Source of the DNA: Myrica gale
Lineage: Eukaryota; Streptophyta; Magnoliopsida; Fagales; Myricaceae
Assembly (NCBI GenBank): GCA_963930655.1
Contig: OZ005618.1
Coordinates: 5,416,001-5,480,000 of the forward strand
Reading direction: 5' to 3'
Length of the DNA: 64,000 bases
The translations under genes were made by a program, and so were the position numbers. The notes beneath the pieces are model-generated. The model worked only from the letters and a program-made list of their open reading frames with translations. It did no database searches and was not told the origin of the DNA. Of this stretch, positions 45,746-58,100 are shown one piece after another. The number at the start of each line of letters is the position of its first letter. Positions within the stretch are counted from its first letter, which is position 1.

Positions 45746-48700
45746 AAAAAAACAAACTATATTACTTTTTTCTAAGCAATAATAGTGGAAGGGGGACCGA
45801 ATCCAAAGAAGCTTCTGAAGAGGATTTAACAATTAAAGATTCTAGATTTAGATTTTCAGTAACTACAGTAACTACGTTGCTCTACAGGATTGTCTCCGAC
45901 CAAGAGTCGGTTCGTTTACAAAGAATACTCAGTATTTTTTGAATCCTCAAGATTCTACAACCAAATATCATTTTTCATACCACATAAATATAACTATAAC
46001 ACGCATACCAATAACGTTAACATTACATAAAAAATATTCACAAAATACCTTAACCGAACATCACCCAAATCAACATTATGGATCATTAAGGTCACCCTAT
46101 AGTCACAAACCCATCATAACTTGTTAGGAGAATTACTGTCATCTGTAAATTTTAAATGTATTATTTTCTTTTAATGTAGCAGTTAAAATTGGGTCATAAT
46201 AAGATTTGTAACTATCTAAATTTTTAGATTTATTTATTTTATTAATCCCTATGATATAATTAGAAATCTCAAATTGATCCTCAAGCTATATTTAATTTTA
46301 AAATAGTCTATGTGGAGTATCATTATTATGTCACTCTTTCCAACTACTAGTGATTGAACGCCAAAGTTGTGCGTGGCTACTAGAGACACTTCGTAACAAA
46401 TACCAGACATCCACGTTTCTATTACTAATGGCAAAAGATTAACAAGTGTCACCTCTGTGCAGGGTATTTGATCCAGTTGAGACCTCTGGACATGGCGACT
46501 TATAGAATTCTGTCATCCGGATAGAGTCTCTAGTTCATAGAAGTAATTGAATTAGTATAGTAATATTTCACGTGGACTATTTTAAGACGAAAATTTATCA
46601 GTTTGAGATTTTGAAATATCACATAAACTAATGGAATAATTAAGTCAAATTTATACTTAAATTATAAAAAAAAACATGAATTAATAAGAGTCATAATACA
46701 TCCCGGCTTTGCGATCTTATATATAGGATGTATTAGGCTTTTAGATTAGGACTTCTTAGTTGATTGAAATTTTAAATTGGGCTATCATATCATGTTAAAC
46801 CCTATTTGTCTCTAGTAAACTTGTTTGTGACAGTTTCAAAAGTAAAGCTTGTAAATGCATGGATCGGATTGAATATGGATATCTCAGATCGGACCCAACT
46901 GATTCGTTCCTCGAATAAGCTTATATAAACTCACGTCACTAATTAATTTATACGTACCAAATATAATCTAATTCACCGAAGTATTAAGATTGGATAATGT
47001 TCGATCTAAATGTGACATATTAGTAGATATAATTAACGAACATGTACATGGGTGTGTGTGTAAGAAAGGATCTATAAAATTCAGTGATGATATTTATTGC
47101 CATATGATTAAAATTTAAATGATAAATGGAACAAACGACGTGAACAAATGCAAAATTGCTCGAATAGTAAATAAACTAGGTTTGACTTAAAATCCAGCTA
47201 GGTAATGGACCTGAGCTCTGCATAATTCATATTTACTTATTAGAGAAAAAAATAAATAAAAAAGAATTACCAAATTACATAGGCATTCATTGTCGGCCTG
47301 GCATGACCAATACATAGGAGTACTGTTGCAAGCAATAGACTCTTTATGTTTTTCGACTCCATCTCTCGACTAAACTGGTGATTTATCATCTTATCATGAT
47401 GCCCTTTTAGGTTATGGATTGTACTTTATGTTTTTCATCTCAAGATAATTTCGACACTCGAAATTCTTTCAACACAATTGTACAAAAATGAATATTCTAT
47501 GAATGTATTTATTAGCAATTGCATTTTTTTTGTCACTTTTGATCACCTTTGAACTAGAGGTTAAATATCATTTTCAGTACTTAAACTACTAATTGTATCA
47601 CATTTAGCTCATAAACAATCAAATTAATTAATGTTCGTCCTGTCATAAGATCTAACTGTAAATATTATGTTGCGTGGTATATTTTCATTGAATGACCTTC
47701 TATAGGAGAATATTGATGCATTTTGATTATTTAAGAGCTAAATGTGATGAAATTAGTAGTTTAAACGGTCAAAATGTCACTTGAGTAATAGTTCTAGAGT
47801 TATAAGTGAAGATTCATCTTTTTTTTTTATTCCAACCATTTTGGGTTAGAAAGACGTGTAAGCATCTCTCAATCTATTAATCTATTAAGAATGTTATGTT
47901 CCAAAGCGTAAAATGAGAGAGAAGGGGTTGATCATACACTCAATAGTATAATCAATTTTTTTTCTTGTGAGGGATCACATATGTAATTGATTTAGAACCA
48001 TAATTTGTCCTGATACAAGGTGAAATTTGCTTTCTCTTGATTCCATCTGTGATTTTGATAAGATTTGGACGTCAGATCAGTAGATGTTTGCAAAAAAAAT
48101 CTTTAAATGTAAGTTGAAATTTATTATTTATAAAATCGTACAAGTTCATGTACAAGTTAAAATTGTCTTCTTAATAAAACATTATGCTCTGAAATAAATA
48201 ATAATTATCCTTCAACATCTATTTAATGTAAAGTTTATTATATAGTTTTCAATCAACTTCAAGTACTACTACAACAATTTAAATTATACGTACCCTTAAA
48301 TATTTATGAAAAACCAGATGATAAATAATTCTTTTGTGTTTCTTCTTTTAACTTCGTTAATACTTTAAGCCTCGGTACTTATCATCAGTAGAGTACCACC
48401 TTAAAACAATCTTCGCCTCTTATCCTTTCGTTTGCTTTTCTAATTCTGTTCCATACTGATTAAAAAAATCATGTATCAACCTGTTTGTTGGGCCGGGAGA
48501 CCATCTCCAGTGTTTGGTAAGAATCTTAATTGTCTCCTGTCCCTGCAAAAATTGACTCTTAAAGGCAGCGAATCATGCCCTTTTGTGTCTTTGTGCGAAT
48601 ACATGCACCAACACTATGTTTCTTACTTGCAATTGATGCCAAACCTTTTTGCTCATAGTTTACATCGAAATGATGGGTTTGCCGACGCCGTCAGAGACAC

Positions 48701-49009
48701 CCCATGTTTCTTTGTCTGGAGGCGGCCATCGCCACCACCACGTCTCTCTACTTAATTACCATTTTCTATTTCCTTAATTTGTGGCCGATCCAATTCGCAC
48801 ATAAAGTCGTGTAAACACAACGTTAAACCACTTTATTCCAATCAATATTCAAATTGTATACATAAATGACACCATGCATAATAAATTGTTCGCGTTTTAC
48901 ATCATTCTTCTCGTATATACTCCTTGATCTTTGGATCGTTTTGTGCTGGGAGTGTCCGCTAGCTAGCTTTTCATAGTTGTCGTCTTTGGCATTTCGAGGT
49001 CTAATATGT
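45746..49009. other. Long AT-rich intergenic stretch, no gene seen
   Basis: No recognisable protein, RNA gene or clear element. A 94-codon frame at 48471-48755 has no family I know. The DNA from 45930 to 46085 resembles MITE interiors seen elsewhere in the window (catacc, aacatcaccc) but has no clear ends. Confidence 0.4.
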
Positions 49010-49296
49010 CATGCTGTTGTGTGCCCGTAGGCTTAAATCCTGCGCACCTACTCTGGAGAAGTCAAACTTGGCTTCTGAATCACAATATTGCGTTCAACCG
49101 ATCGATTACAACAACAACAATCCTATACTGATTCGAATTGGCTTTTGCCGAATGACAAACGACAGAAATTAGGGAAGAGGAACATTTAGTTGGTCATGCA
49201 TATCTATCATGTTAATTTCTTTTTTGAGGGGAAAGGGATTGAAGGAGGCCTTGATGATGCAGAACGGGTAGAAGCGAATAAACACACATTGTCTGT
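49010..49296. repeat. Left copy of a dispersed duplication (partner at about 50151-50640)
   Basis: Phrases gagaagtcaaacttggcttct, gaattggcttttgcc, catgttaatttc and gaaggaggccttgatgatg recur in similar order at 50268-50640. The two copies flank the hAT element at 49297-50150, which interrupts the end of the left copy. The duplicated unit itself is unclassified. Confidence 0.7.
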
Positions 49297-50150
49297 TAGG
49301 GCAGTTCAGTGCCACCGGAAAATTCAGGTGGCACCGGCACCCCAGGAGTATTCCTGGTTCCCGGGTTTCCCACCTTTTTTAATTAATAAAACCAAAACGA
49401 CGTAGTTTCCATTAAGAGAAATTACGTCGTTTTCTTCCAGCAAATCCCCCTACGCGCTTTTCCCCTAGGCCTGCGCGCTCCCCCCCCCCCCCCCGCCCCG
49501 CTCACTCCTAAAGTGCGCCTCTTCAGTTTTCCCTTCAGCCGACAGCAGTGCCAGAGAGTTATTCATCTTAGGGACGGAGAGCGAATAGGAATTTTGGAGG
49601 AGTTACCCATCTCGATGTATTTACTTCTCTAAGTTTATTATTTGAATTTTATTGGTTGAGACATCAGATTCTCATCTTGTTGTAATATTCTCTAAGTTAT
49701 TGATTTTGAATTGTATTAGTTTGGAATTTGGATTGTATTAGTTTGAATTGTATTGTATTAGATTGAGTTAGATTATTGATTTTGGATTGGATTGTATTAG
49801 TTTAGAATTTGAATTGTATTAGATTGGGTAGGATTATTAATTTTGGATTGGATTGTATTAGTTTGGAGTTTGGATTTTATTGGTTTGGAATTTAGATTGT
49901 ATTACTTTTCGTTGGATTATTGATTTTGGATTGGATTGGATTGTATTAGTGTAGAGTTTATATTTTGTATGTGCGTAATATGTTAAAAAAATGGCTCAAT
50001 ATGAATGTAAGATTATCGAAAACCGCCTCCGCTAAGGGCCGGTTTTTGCCCCAACGATGTAGGTGTCATTTTTTTAAAAAAACAGGCATATTCGGTGTAG
50101 GTGCCGGTTTTTGCCAAAACCGACACCTACACTCGGGTTGAACAACCCTA
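49297..50150. mobile_element. Non-autonomous hAT (Ac-like) element, 854 bp
   Basis: The ends read TAGGGCAGTTCA and, on the other strand, TAGGGTTGTTCA. Flanks ttgtctgt (49289-49296) and ttgtccat (50151-50158) agree at six of eight positions, fitting an old 8-bp duplication. Inside the right end lies an inverted repeat (tgtaggtgccggttttt-gcc-aaaaccgacacctaca). The left interior is GC-rich with an aaacgacgta/tacgtcgttt inverted pair, and the middle (about 49640-49960) is a chain of ggattgtattagttt repeats. No transposase. Confidence 0.78.
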
Positions 50151-50640
50151 TTGTCCATAATAGAGTATAGACGGCAATAAAGGGCTGCTTAGAATTGTTT
50201 TTCCAAATCTAAGAGGCAATAAACACTCAGTTCTCCGTCATGAAATGAGGTGTGCGTTTCTGTGCATTTAGAGAAGTCAAACTTGGCTTCTTAATCGAAT
50301 TGGCTTTTGCCAAATGATAATGTAAAAGTCCTTTATAGTTGGATTTTTATATTATGAGTTCATGCATAATATAAGTTAAAAATTTTATTTATAAAGATAA
50401 TACAAAAAAAAATATTATAACATTTAAATTTGAATCTCTACCTTTAAACTTGAATATTTGAAATTTGATAACGATATCACATTTAAACTATATATAACTA
50501 GTGATGTAGATTTAATTATAATATTATATCTACCATGTCATGCATGTGTTAATTTCCTTTTGAGTGAATGGAGTTGAAGGAAGCCTTGATGATGTAGAAT
50601 CCATAAAAACAAATAAACACGTGTTGTCCATAATTGACTA
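50151..50640. repeat. Right copy of the dispersed duplication
   Basis: The partner of 49010-49296, sharing gagaagtcaaacttggcttct, attggcttttgcc and gaaggaagccttgatgatg. It diverges by substitutions and small indels, so it is older than the exon duplication at 34.1 kb. Confidence 0.65.
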
Positions 50641-52181
50641 TAGGCGTCCCGAAAAAAAGATTCAGACTAATACGTTCAGTCTAAAAATATTAGATAGGCG
50701 ACTTAGATTTATTTTTCTAAATCTAAGAGACAGAAAAGTGACAGCTCATTTAACGATCTTGAATTAGGAAAAGTAAATGTAGGTGGACATAAATGTTCCA
50801 CCTTATTTAGTGAATGAGATCATTTGTATGAGGAATATTAATGTCTCTTGCCAAATTTAGGCAGTCCATTACAACAGCTTTAGACTGAATGCTTTGGTTT
50901 TGAATGTTGCTGAAGTCTCGATCACCAAACATTGGGGAATCACGCCTACAAACAAATGAAACTCTACCTTTGTTCATCATTCAACATTAAACCTGTTCGA
51001 GATAGTACATATATATATATATATATATATAATAGCTTTTGTCGTTTGATCTTTTCCGGAGGTTAATTAAAAAAAACAGATTACTGTAAAATCATTTTTG
51101 CTCACATAAAATTTAATAACCTCTAACTCTGCGTACGTGTAACTCACATAATATCACGTGATCTATATATATATATGAGCAGTAAAGCTTAAGATTAAGC
51201 AGATATTTAACTCAAGAGATAAATACCCATGGCAATATCGTCTAACTTATATGGATTATTGACACTTTGCAAATCATCTATTATTTTTGTGATCATATTA
51301 CATATATTAACTATTAATTTTAAACATTTTGCATTTCTGTTAAATTTTTTAGTTAATTTAGATAAAAAAATAATTTTTTTGAACATGAAATAATAATTTT
51401 GTCTCCATAATTTTATTAATAATGACTATTTTATAAAGGTACAATCGTAATTTTGAAAATTAAAAAAAAATCATTTTTAAATTAACGGGAATATCAATTT
51501 TGTTAAAATTTACAAAAATTAATGGCTATATTTGTTTAAGTTTTCAAAAGGTTTTCAAAAACTTATCACTCACTTTTTCATCAATTCCAATACATTTTCA
51601 CCAATCCTAATAATTTTTTCATCAATTTCAATATCTTTTAACCAATCTCAATAACTTTTTACAAATTTCAACAACTTTTAACTAACTTTTCACCAATCCC
51701 AAGAAAATCTACACTACTTCCAAAAGAACACAAAAACAAAAACTATTTTGAGAACTAAACCAAACAAAGTCTATATATAGGAAAAAAATATTAGTTAATT
51801 AGGATCAAAAGAAAAGAAAATTACGGAATCTGTCGAGACGTAGAAATTAATTAATGACGATTATATATACCCTCCAGCTAAAAGATCTTCTAACAAGAAG
51901 TTAGATATTTAAGAAATTAAGGTTGTTGTATCACCAAATTGTCCTATCAAGACAGTGTCGCAATTCTTTGAAACAAATCTGCACTCTAATTTAATCAGAT
52001 ATTTTTCAATAAAAAGCATCTTTTATTTTTTATTTTTGGATTTTCTCTAATGATTTCCCTTTTTCGCTGATATTCTCTCCTTGACATCTTTCTAATTTGT
52101 AAATAGAGCAGAACTACAAAAAGTTCTCAATCTATGGCTTTGAGTCTGTAATTTCCTACTATTTAGGGGAATAAATAAAAA
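50641..52181. other. AT-rich intergenic DNA with one MITE-like block
   Basis: No genes are seen. A (TA)n run lies at about 51008-51031. About 51540-51775 resembles a MITE interior (caatcccaa, caccaatcctaat) bounded by tttgtttaagttttc and, on the other strand, tttgtttggtttagttctc, but no target duplication was found. Confidence 0.4.
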
Positions 52182-52433
52182 GGTTAAATGCATGTCATAC
52201 CCCTGTGGTATGCGGTAATAGCAAATATGCCCCTGAGGTAAACAAAGTCCTTTTCATACCCCTGAGGTAAACATTCAGAAGCAAATATGCTCTTCCGTTA
52301 TGTTTACCTCAGGGGTATGAAAGAGCATATTTGCTCCTGAATATTTACCTCAGGGGTATGAAAAAGAATTTGTTTACCTCATGGGCATATTTGCTATTAC
52401 CGCATACCACAGGGGCATAACATGCATTTAACC
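52182..52433. mobile_element. Long-inverted-repeat MITE (252 bp)
   Basis: The two halves are near-perfect reverse complements over almost the full length: ggttaaatgcatgtcat and cccctgtggtatgcggtaat on the left, mirrored by attaccgcataccacagggg and catgcatttaacc on the right. Flanks are A-rich (aaataaaaa and caaaataaaa), which blurs the target duplication. This is a foldback MITE, and its transcript would form a long hairpin. Confidence 0.82.
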
Positions 52434-53264
52434 CAAAATAAAATTCAGGACAAAAAAAGCTTTGAACAAACGTATCCCCTCCTAGAAGTCGTACAAGGGT
52501 ATAAAGGTAATTTTGATCTTCTAATTTGTAGGGAGAAAAAACCAGCTTTAATCACTTGTACATGTATTTGATTTAGGGTCATAAATTGCTTAATTATATA
52601 CACCACGCATTGTTTGTTTAGTATAATTTAGATATGAATTAACCTTGTATTAGTGAAGCTGTAAAATCTGATGACAATTAAGCTTGTAAAGCTAATTGTG
52701 TAGTAGAACTTTGTATTAGCCTCCTTAATTTCTACTCTTAGGTATGTCAAGTAGAAGTGCTTTTTTCTCCCAATACATAGACCCTTCATTAAGATTCTAA
52801 TATTGGGCCTGCTGAATTATTATTGTTAACGAGTTCCTCCATGTACTAAAGATTATTATTTCCGAGCTAATTATTAAATTGGACCTGCTGAATTATTATT
52901 GTTAACGATATGGGTTTAATCTATGTTTCTAAAATCTCCAATGGTTCATGGCATTACATCAATGAACTTTTTAGCACGTGCAAACTTCGTAATCAAAATT
53001 TGAGTAAATTATAATATATTCTCTTAAACTACCACTCGATTATTAAATACCATAATCAAACTAACTTTTTAAAATATATTTCTCGTTGCGATTTCATCCC
53101 TCAATCTGTGAAGCCGTTATATCAAACATTTTTGTCTCATGAAAATAGAACACAACGTTCTCTTTACGTGATTATACAAATTTGGATCCATTTGCATCAT
53201 TTTCCAGCGTATTCTCATTCTTACTCTTTCAATCTTGTATTTATATACATACAGTGAGTGTGCT
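52434..53264. other. Intergenic, no gene seen
   Basis: AT-rich DNA. One short direct repeat is visible: ctgctgaattattattgtta at about 52810 and again at about 52887, with identical continuation acga. Confidence 0.45.
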
Positions 53265-54418
53265 CAGGGGCGGAAGCAAGGGGGTGCGATGGGTATCGGC
53301 CGATACCCATCGCACCCCCAAAAAAAAATTTAATGTAATTTTTTTGTTTTTCTTTATAAATTAATCAAGTCTGATACCCATTAAGTTCAGGCCAAATAGA
53401 CTTAATGGGTATCGGATCTAAAATATTTTTTTTTCTATACAGTGATTTTGTTCTTAGTGTTACATAATAATTAAGGCAAATATACCGTTATTATAATTTT
53501 TTGTTTTGCATCGATTACAAGTTCTTCAATCGAGGGGTAACTTCCTGCCATCTTACTAAATTTATGTTAGTAAAAAAATTATTTACTCTTTGCTCCTATT
53601 TTTTCACAATCAAGATCACTTCATTTTTTTCTCCCTATGTTGATTTGTTTCTTTATTTTTATTAGAGACCTCAAAAAATGTTATGTTTGTTTAGAATCAT
53701 TGTATAGGCCAAAACAAAGTTCTGACCACTTTTTGGATATGTTTATCTAATGAACTCTTTTACTAAATCTTGCTTATCCTGAAAATTTTGTTTTTATTAT
53801 TCAGAGCATGGTTTGTCATCAATTGTTGCTCTCTGTGGGGAAGTTGCTTTGGAGAATGTGAATATCTTTCAATTCTAAATCCATAGAACCTAGAGAAAGC
53901 AAATTACAAATGCATCCCAGTAACCTTTTGTCAAAAGAAAAAAAGGAGAAAAAAAGAGACTCTACTCTCTAGGTAGTAACCAAAAAATGTAAGAAAGACA
54001 ACCCCTAGTGACATAAAGATCTCAACCATCATAATCATCTGTAAGTTGTTCTAAAGTTTTAAAATTAGTAAGGAATTAACTTGGATTAAATCATAAAGAG
54101 TGATTTGCGTAATAATATGAGAGATAAATGAATGAATGATTGCATGTTAGTGTACATCGAGCAATAAGTTTTTAAAACTATTGAGAACGAAGTCATTTTG
54201 CAACTTTTTCGTAAGATGTAAACTCGTATGATCCAATTATCACCTCTCAGTCGCAGTACATATTACGGTACATGTATTCCAATATTTTTAATGCCTTTTG
54301 TCCTTAATTTTCGACATTGTACCTCTAAGACAATATTTTGCATTACGAAAATTTTTTTTTTTGTCATTTCACCTTTAAAGTTCGACACCCATAAATTTTG
54401 ATCCTGGTTCCGCCACTG
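53265..54418. mobile_element. Non-autonomous hAT (Tip100-like) element, 1154 bp
   Basis: The left end is CAGGGGCGGAAGCAAGG and the right end on the other strand is CAGTGGCGGAACCAGGATC, the Tip100-type signature also seen at 21450-21830. Flanks agtgtgct (53257-53264) and aacgtgct (54419-54426) agree at six of eight positions. The interior repeats gatacccat/atgggtatc and contains a 40-bp palindrome near the left end. No transposase frame is seen. Confidence 0.82.
53280..53319. repeat. Perfect 40-bp palindrome in the left end of the hAT element
   Basis: The halves (53280-53299 and 53300-53319) are exact reverse complements with no loop, centred on ggcc: ...gcgatgggtatcgg then ccgatacccatcgc... 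It lies 15 bp inside the terminal repeat. The half-site gatacccatt recurs elsewhere in the element (about 53370-53415). Confidence 0.92.
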
Positions 54419-55177
54419 AACGTGCTACTTACGAGAAAGAACCCCGAGTAAGCAGTTCGTTAGTCCTTCCTCCGACGCCTCCCGTTCATTCTTCTTCATT
54501 TAATCATGTTTGTTGTGTTGTTCCTTTCATAGGTCCTATCTTCACATGGCTCTTATAAGTAAAAATAAAAAACCCTCTTCTCGCGAACTGTTGACCTACT
54601 GTAGACCCCAAAAAAAAAGACAACGGTAACATACTTTCGTATTGGGTTTCAGATATGGCAACCGTCGGGCTTTCATAAGTGGCCTGGCAGAAGTGAGAAA
54701 TGGGCTAAAAAGCCTAAATAGAACTTCCAAATCTCATAAAACCTCATTGTCTGTCTAGAGTTATGGGCCTTTGGGCCCAATGGTCGATGGCAAATCCATA
54801 TATTAATTTGCCCCAAATAGCAGGCACCGTTCAGGCCAATTTTGATAAAGCTCCTATTATTATTATTGGGTGAAACGGATCCCGAGTCGGAAGCGAAGCG
54901 GAAAGGAGGGAGCTTCATACGTCGTCGTTGGCTACCCGCTGATAGAGAGACACAGAGCAGCAAAGGGGATTGGAGGAAGGAGGAGGAGGAGGAGGAGGAC
55001 GGGGAGAGGAAATCAGAGGAAATATAATTTATTCCCGAGGCCGTCTCTCTATCAAGTTCACATTCTTGTCTATCGAATCTGAAAATATTAGCGATTGAGT
55101 TTTGCGCGTAGAGAAGAAGCGAAAGGGCGAAAGCAGAGCAGAGGCGGGGGTTTTGGGAGCTAAATCGAATAACCAGA
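54419..55177. other. Upstream region of the coiled-coil gene
   Basis: The final 350 bp become GC- and purine-rich (gaggaggaggaggagga at about 54975-55000) and probably hold the promoter and 5' UTR. A minus-strand frame (54673-55287) overlaps exon 1 and is judged a shadow. Confidence 0.4.
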
Positions 55178-58100
55178 ATGGCGTATAGAAGGAGGCAGCA
55201 AGGAGTGACGTCGAGGCCTTTTGACATTTTAGCGGATGAGGACGAGGATGATGGAGGAGGAGGAGGAGGAGCAGCAAAGCAGGGCATTTACAATCCTCAG
55301 CCTCAGCCTCAGCCTCACCCCGACTCCTCGTCGCTCGCCGCCAAGGCCATAAGAGCATCTTCCGCTCATCGCGACTCCTCTCTCTCCTCTGCTTACGGCC
55401 ACTCTTCCCGCTCTCCCAAGCCGACGCCCACATCTTCTTCTCCCTCCGTCTCCCTTCAGGTTATTTTTTTCATTTCCTCTGCCTACGTTTCTGATCGTTC
55501 TAACTTGTTTGAATGGAAAGGAATAAGATTTTTCCGTGTTTTATTTTGTTTCTAGATGCTAAATTGTTCGGTAAACATTGTATTTGTAGTTGCGTTTACA
55601 ATCACCGAGTAATCGGGAAACATTTGTATTTTGAGGACTATTTCGATTAGTCATGGATCTCTCGTATACGGTTGAGTTTCCCTGTGATGATATTGAGTAA
55701 TGGAGATTTTTTCCATGCAAATTGATGGTTTCTCTTATCGCCAATGCAGGCTTCAAAGCCCTATGAGTATACATCGATGAAAAGTCCGGACGAATCCAAA
55801 CATGGATTTTGGGGTGTTCTGGCTAGAAAAGCTAAAGCGATTCTTGACGATGATAGTGTACCCCAACAAATTCTCTCACCTGAGAGTACGCGGCCGCACA
55901 TGCCTAGTACAGCAACTATGGGCAAGGTGAGAGCTACAGTTTGTTCATGGAACGTGATATTGTAATGAATAGTTCAAAAATGATGCTAACATATATGCTT
56001 TTTCTAACTTAAATGAGGTGGGCAACTTACGAAAGTTTACTGTTTGGGGTGATATTTATAACCGCCATTTTATCATGTAAACTGCAGTCTCCCAAAACTT
56101 TTTTTTGTAGTCCATGGGGTTCGCCAATTTATGGTCATATCCCTGTGTGTCGGCTGACTTTGTAATATGTGGTGGTGTTTGTATATGTGGGTCCAATTCG
56201 CAGTACCAAAATTCAGATCACTCAGATGAGAGACGTCCCAAAATGGAAAGTCCTGCACTACAGAAGGGGTTGGGTGCCATTGCATCCTCTCTTAATTATA
56301 TTGGTAATGCCGTCGAGGTTAGCTTCCTTGGAAACTTCTCTCCAAATGCTATTCATGATTTTCATTGGTTCATTTCTTCATGCTTACGCTGGTCACAGTA
56401 ATTGTGATGTTTTTCCTGCCTTTTTTTGTCCTTCTAAAGCATTAACATGATCACTATGTTATATCTCTCTGAATGAACGTCCAATTTATACTTATAAACC
56501 TCTCTTTACTCTACCGAACTGTTAGGTTTTAGGTTAATATAAATGTTAGTTCAATTTATCAGGGGGGTATTACTATCATGGAGAGCAGAACTGCAGAAAT
56601 CCTTCAAGAAACTCGTAAGCATATCAGGAAAAAGCCCAGTGGTTCTGAGATTCAGAATGAGACACCAAATCTTTCTAGTAGGCAACAACCACAAATGCAA
56701 ACTGACCAAGAACTTCAGCTGAAGGCATCTCGCGACGTAAGGTGGCAACTTTGTTATCACTGGTTCATATAATAAAAATCTGTGTTTACGAGTTCCTGTT
56801 ATTTGTACAGTGATTACCAGACTAGGAGCAACTACATTGATTGGCTTTTCTGTAGAAAATGACTGACTGGATTTCTTCCATTCACATGCACAATCCCTCT
56901 CTATGCTGTATATGTTTCCTGCATTTGTTACCCTTTTACATAGAAGTAATCAGTACTTCCTGTGAGCAGAAAGTTTAGAATGATTCTAAAACCAGATGAT
57001 CTTTGCTACTGAATTTATTTATACGCTTCCTTCACTCCCCTGAATCTCTTATGTAAGTTGTCTGTAACTTGAATAATGATTGCTAAGGAGAAAGAAAGAA
57101 GGAAGGTGTGATAGGGGTTTGGGATTAAGAATATTAGGGGGAAGCAATATCCTTTAGCTACTCACTGGTATTGGTTTAGATGTTTTCACGTGAATCTGAT
57201 TTTTGACAGAGAAAAGTAATTTGTTTCCCATTAGATCTATATTCTTAGCCTAAACTTTCAAATGTCCTAGTTGTACTTATTTTGAGTCATATTGTTGCGC
57301 TCCCCTCTGCTCTCTCTTCTTTGTTGGGTGTTGGAGTTGGTAGGATGATCCTCTAATCAGCTAGTTCCGGTAGCTATTTGTCCTGAGTTTAATTAGGCAG
57401 TCCATATGTCGTTTTACCGTAGATTCAGTGTTGAAGCTAAGGAGTTCCAGGTTTCAGTTTTAGCCAATGGAGTCGTCAAAATGTCGGAGTGGAGTCGGAA
57501 AGCTATGAGCTCGATCTTCCTTGGGAGGTATGGTGCCGTTTGGATAGTGAACTTGGCTAGTAGGTTGCAGATGGCTGCCAATGAGGAGGAGGTTGTTGTC
57601 AAATTTAATGAAGCTTCTCGGGGCTTCTTGGCGCAAAGGTACAGCAACAAAGCTGGGAGGTATGTTGCTATAGCAGAGTTTGGGGGGGACGCATGAAAGG
57701 TGTGGTTATGATACTAGAAGGCGCGGAGGGAGCTGGTTGGAAGATGCTAGCTGACGTGTTTCAGGAGGTAGTTTCTCACTTTAATCAGCTTAACCGTGGG
57801 AAAGAGGGCTTGTATGGGGCTGGAGTGCGCAAAGGGTTCTCCTTTGTTGAAGTAGTGAAGCAAGGACAATCGGGGGAGAGGTCAGGGGGCCAGTCTCTGG
57901 CTGTGGAGGGGGTTGGAGTGGGTAGGGGTGGAGCAGGGAAGATGAAGGAGAAGCATGATGTCTCGCATGCAATTTTGGATGCTGAAGTTACATTTTCCAA
58001 GGACCAGGCATTTAATGCAGGGGCGCTGGTGAGACACTTTACGTGTCTGTGTGGAGAAACAAATTGATGGGAATTAGAAAAGTAGACGTTTTACTTGAGT

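Noticed and set aside
48471..48755. 94-codon open frame in the gene-poor region
   Set aside because: No recognisable domain, no flanking exons in phase, and composition like the surrounding DNA.
54673..55433. Two long minus-strand frames (204 and 134 codons) opposite exon 1 of the coiled-coil gene
   Set aside because: Their low-complexity Ser/Pro/Leu runs mirror the GAG/GGA-rich plus strand; the plus-strand frame splices into a conserved protein.
57785..58000. Proline-rich minus-strand frames opposite LINE ORF1
   Set aside because: They are complements of Gly/Val-rich low-complexity plus-strand sequence in a dead element.
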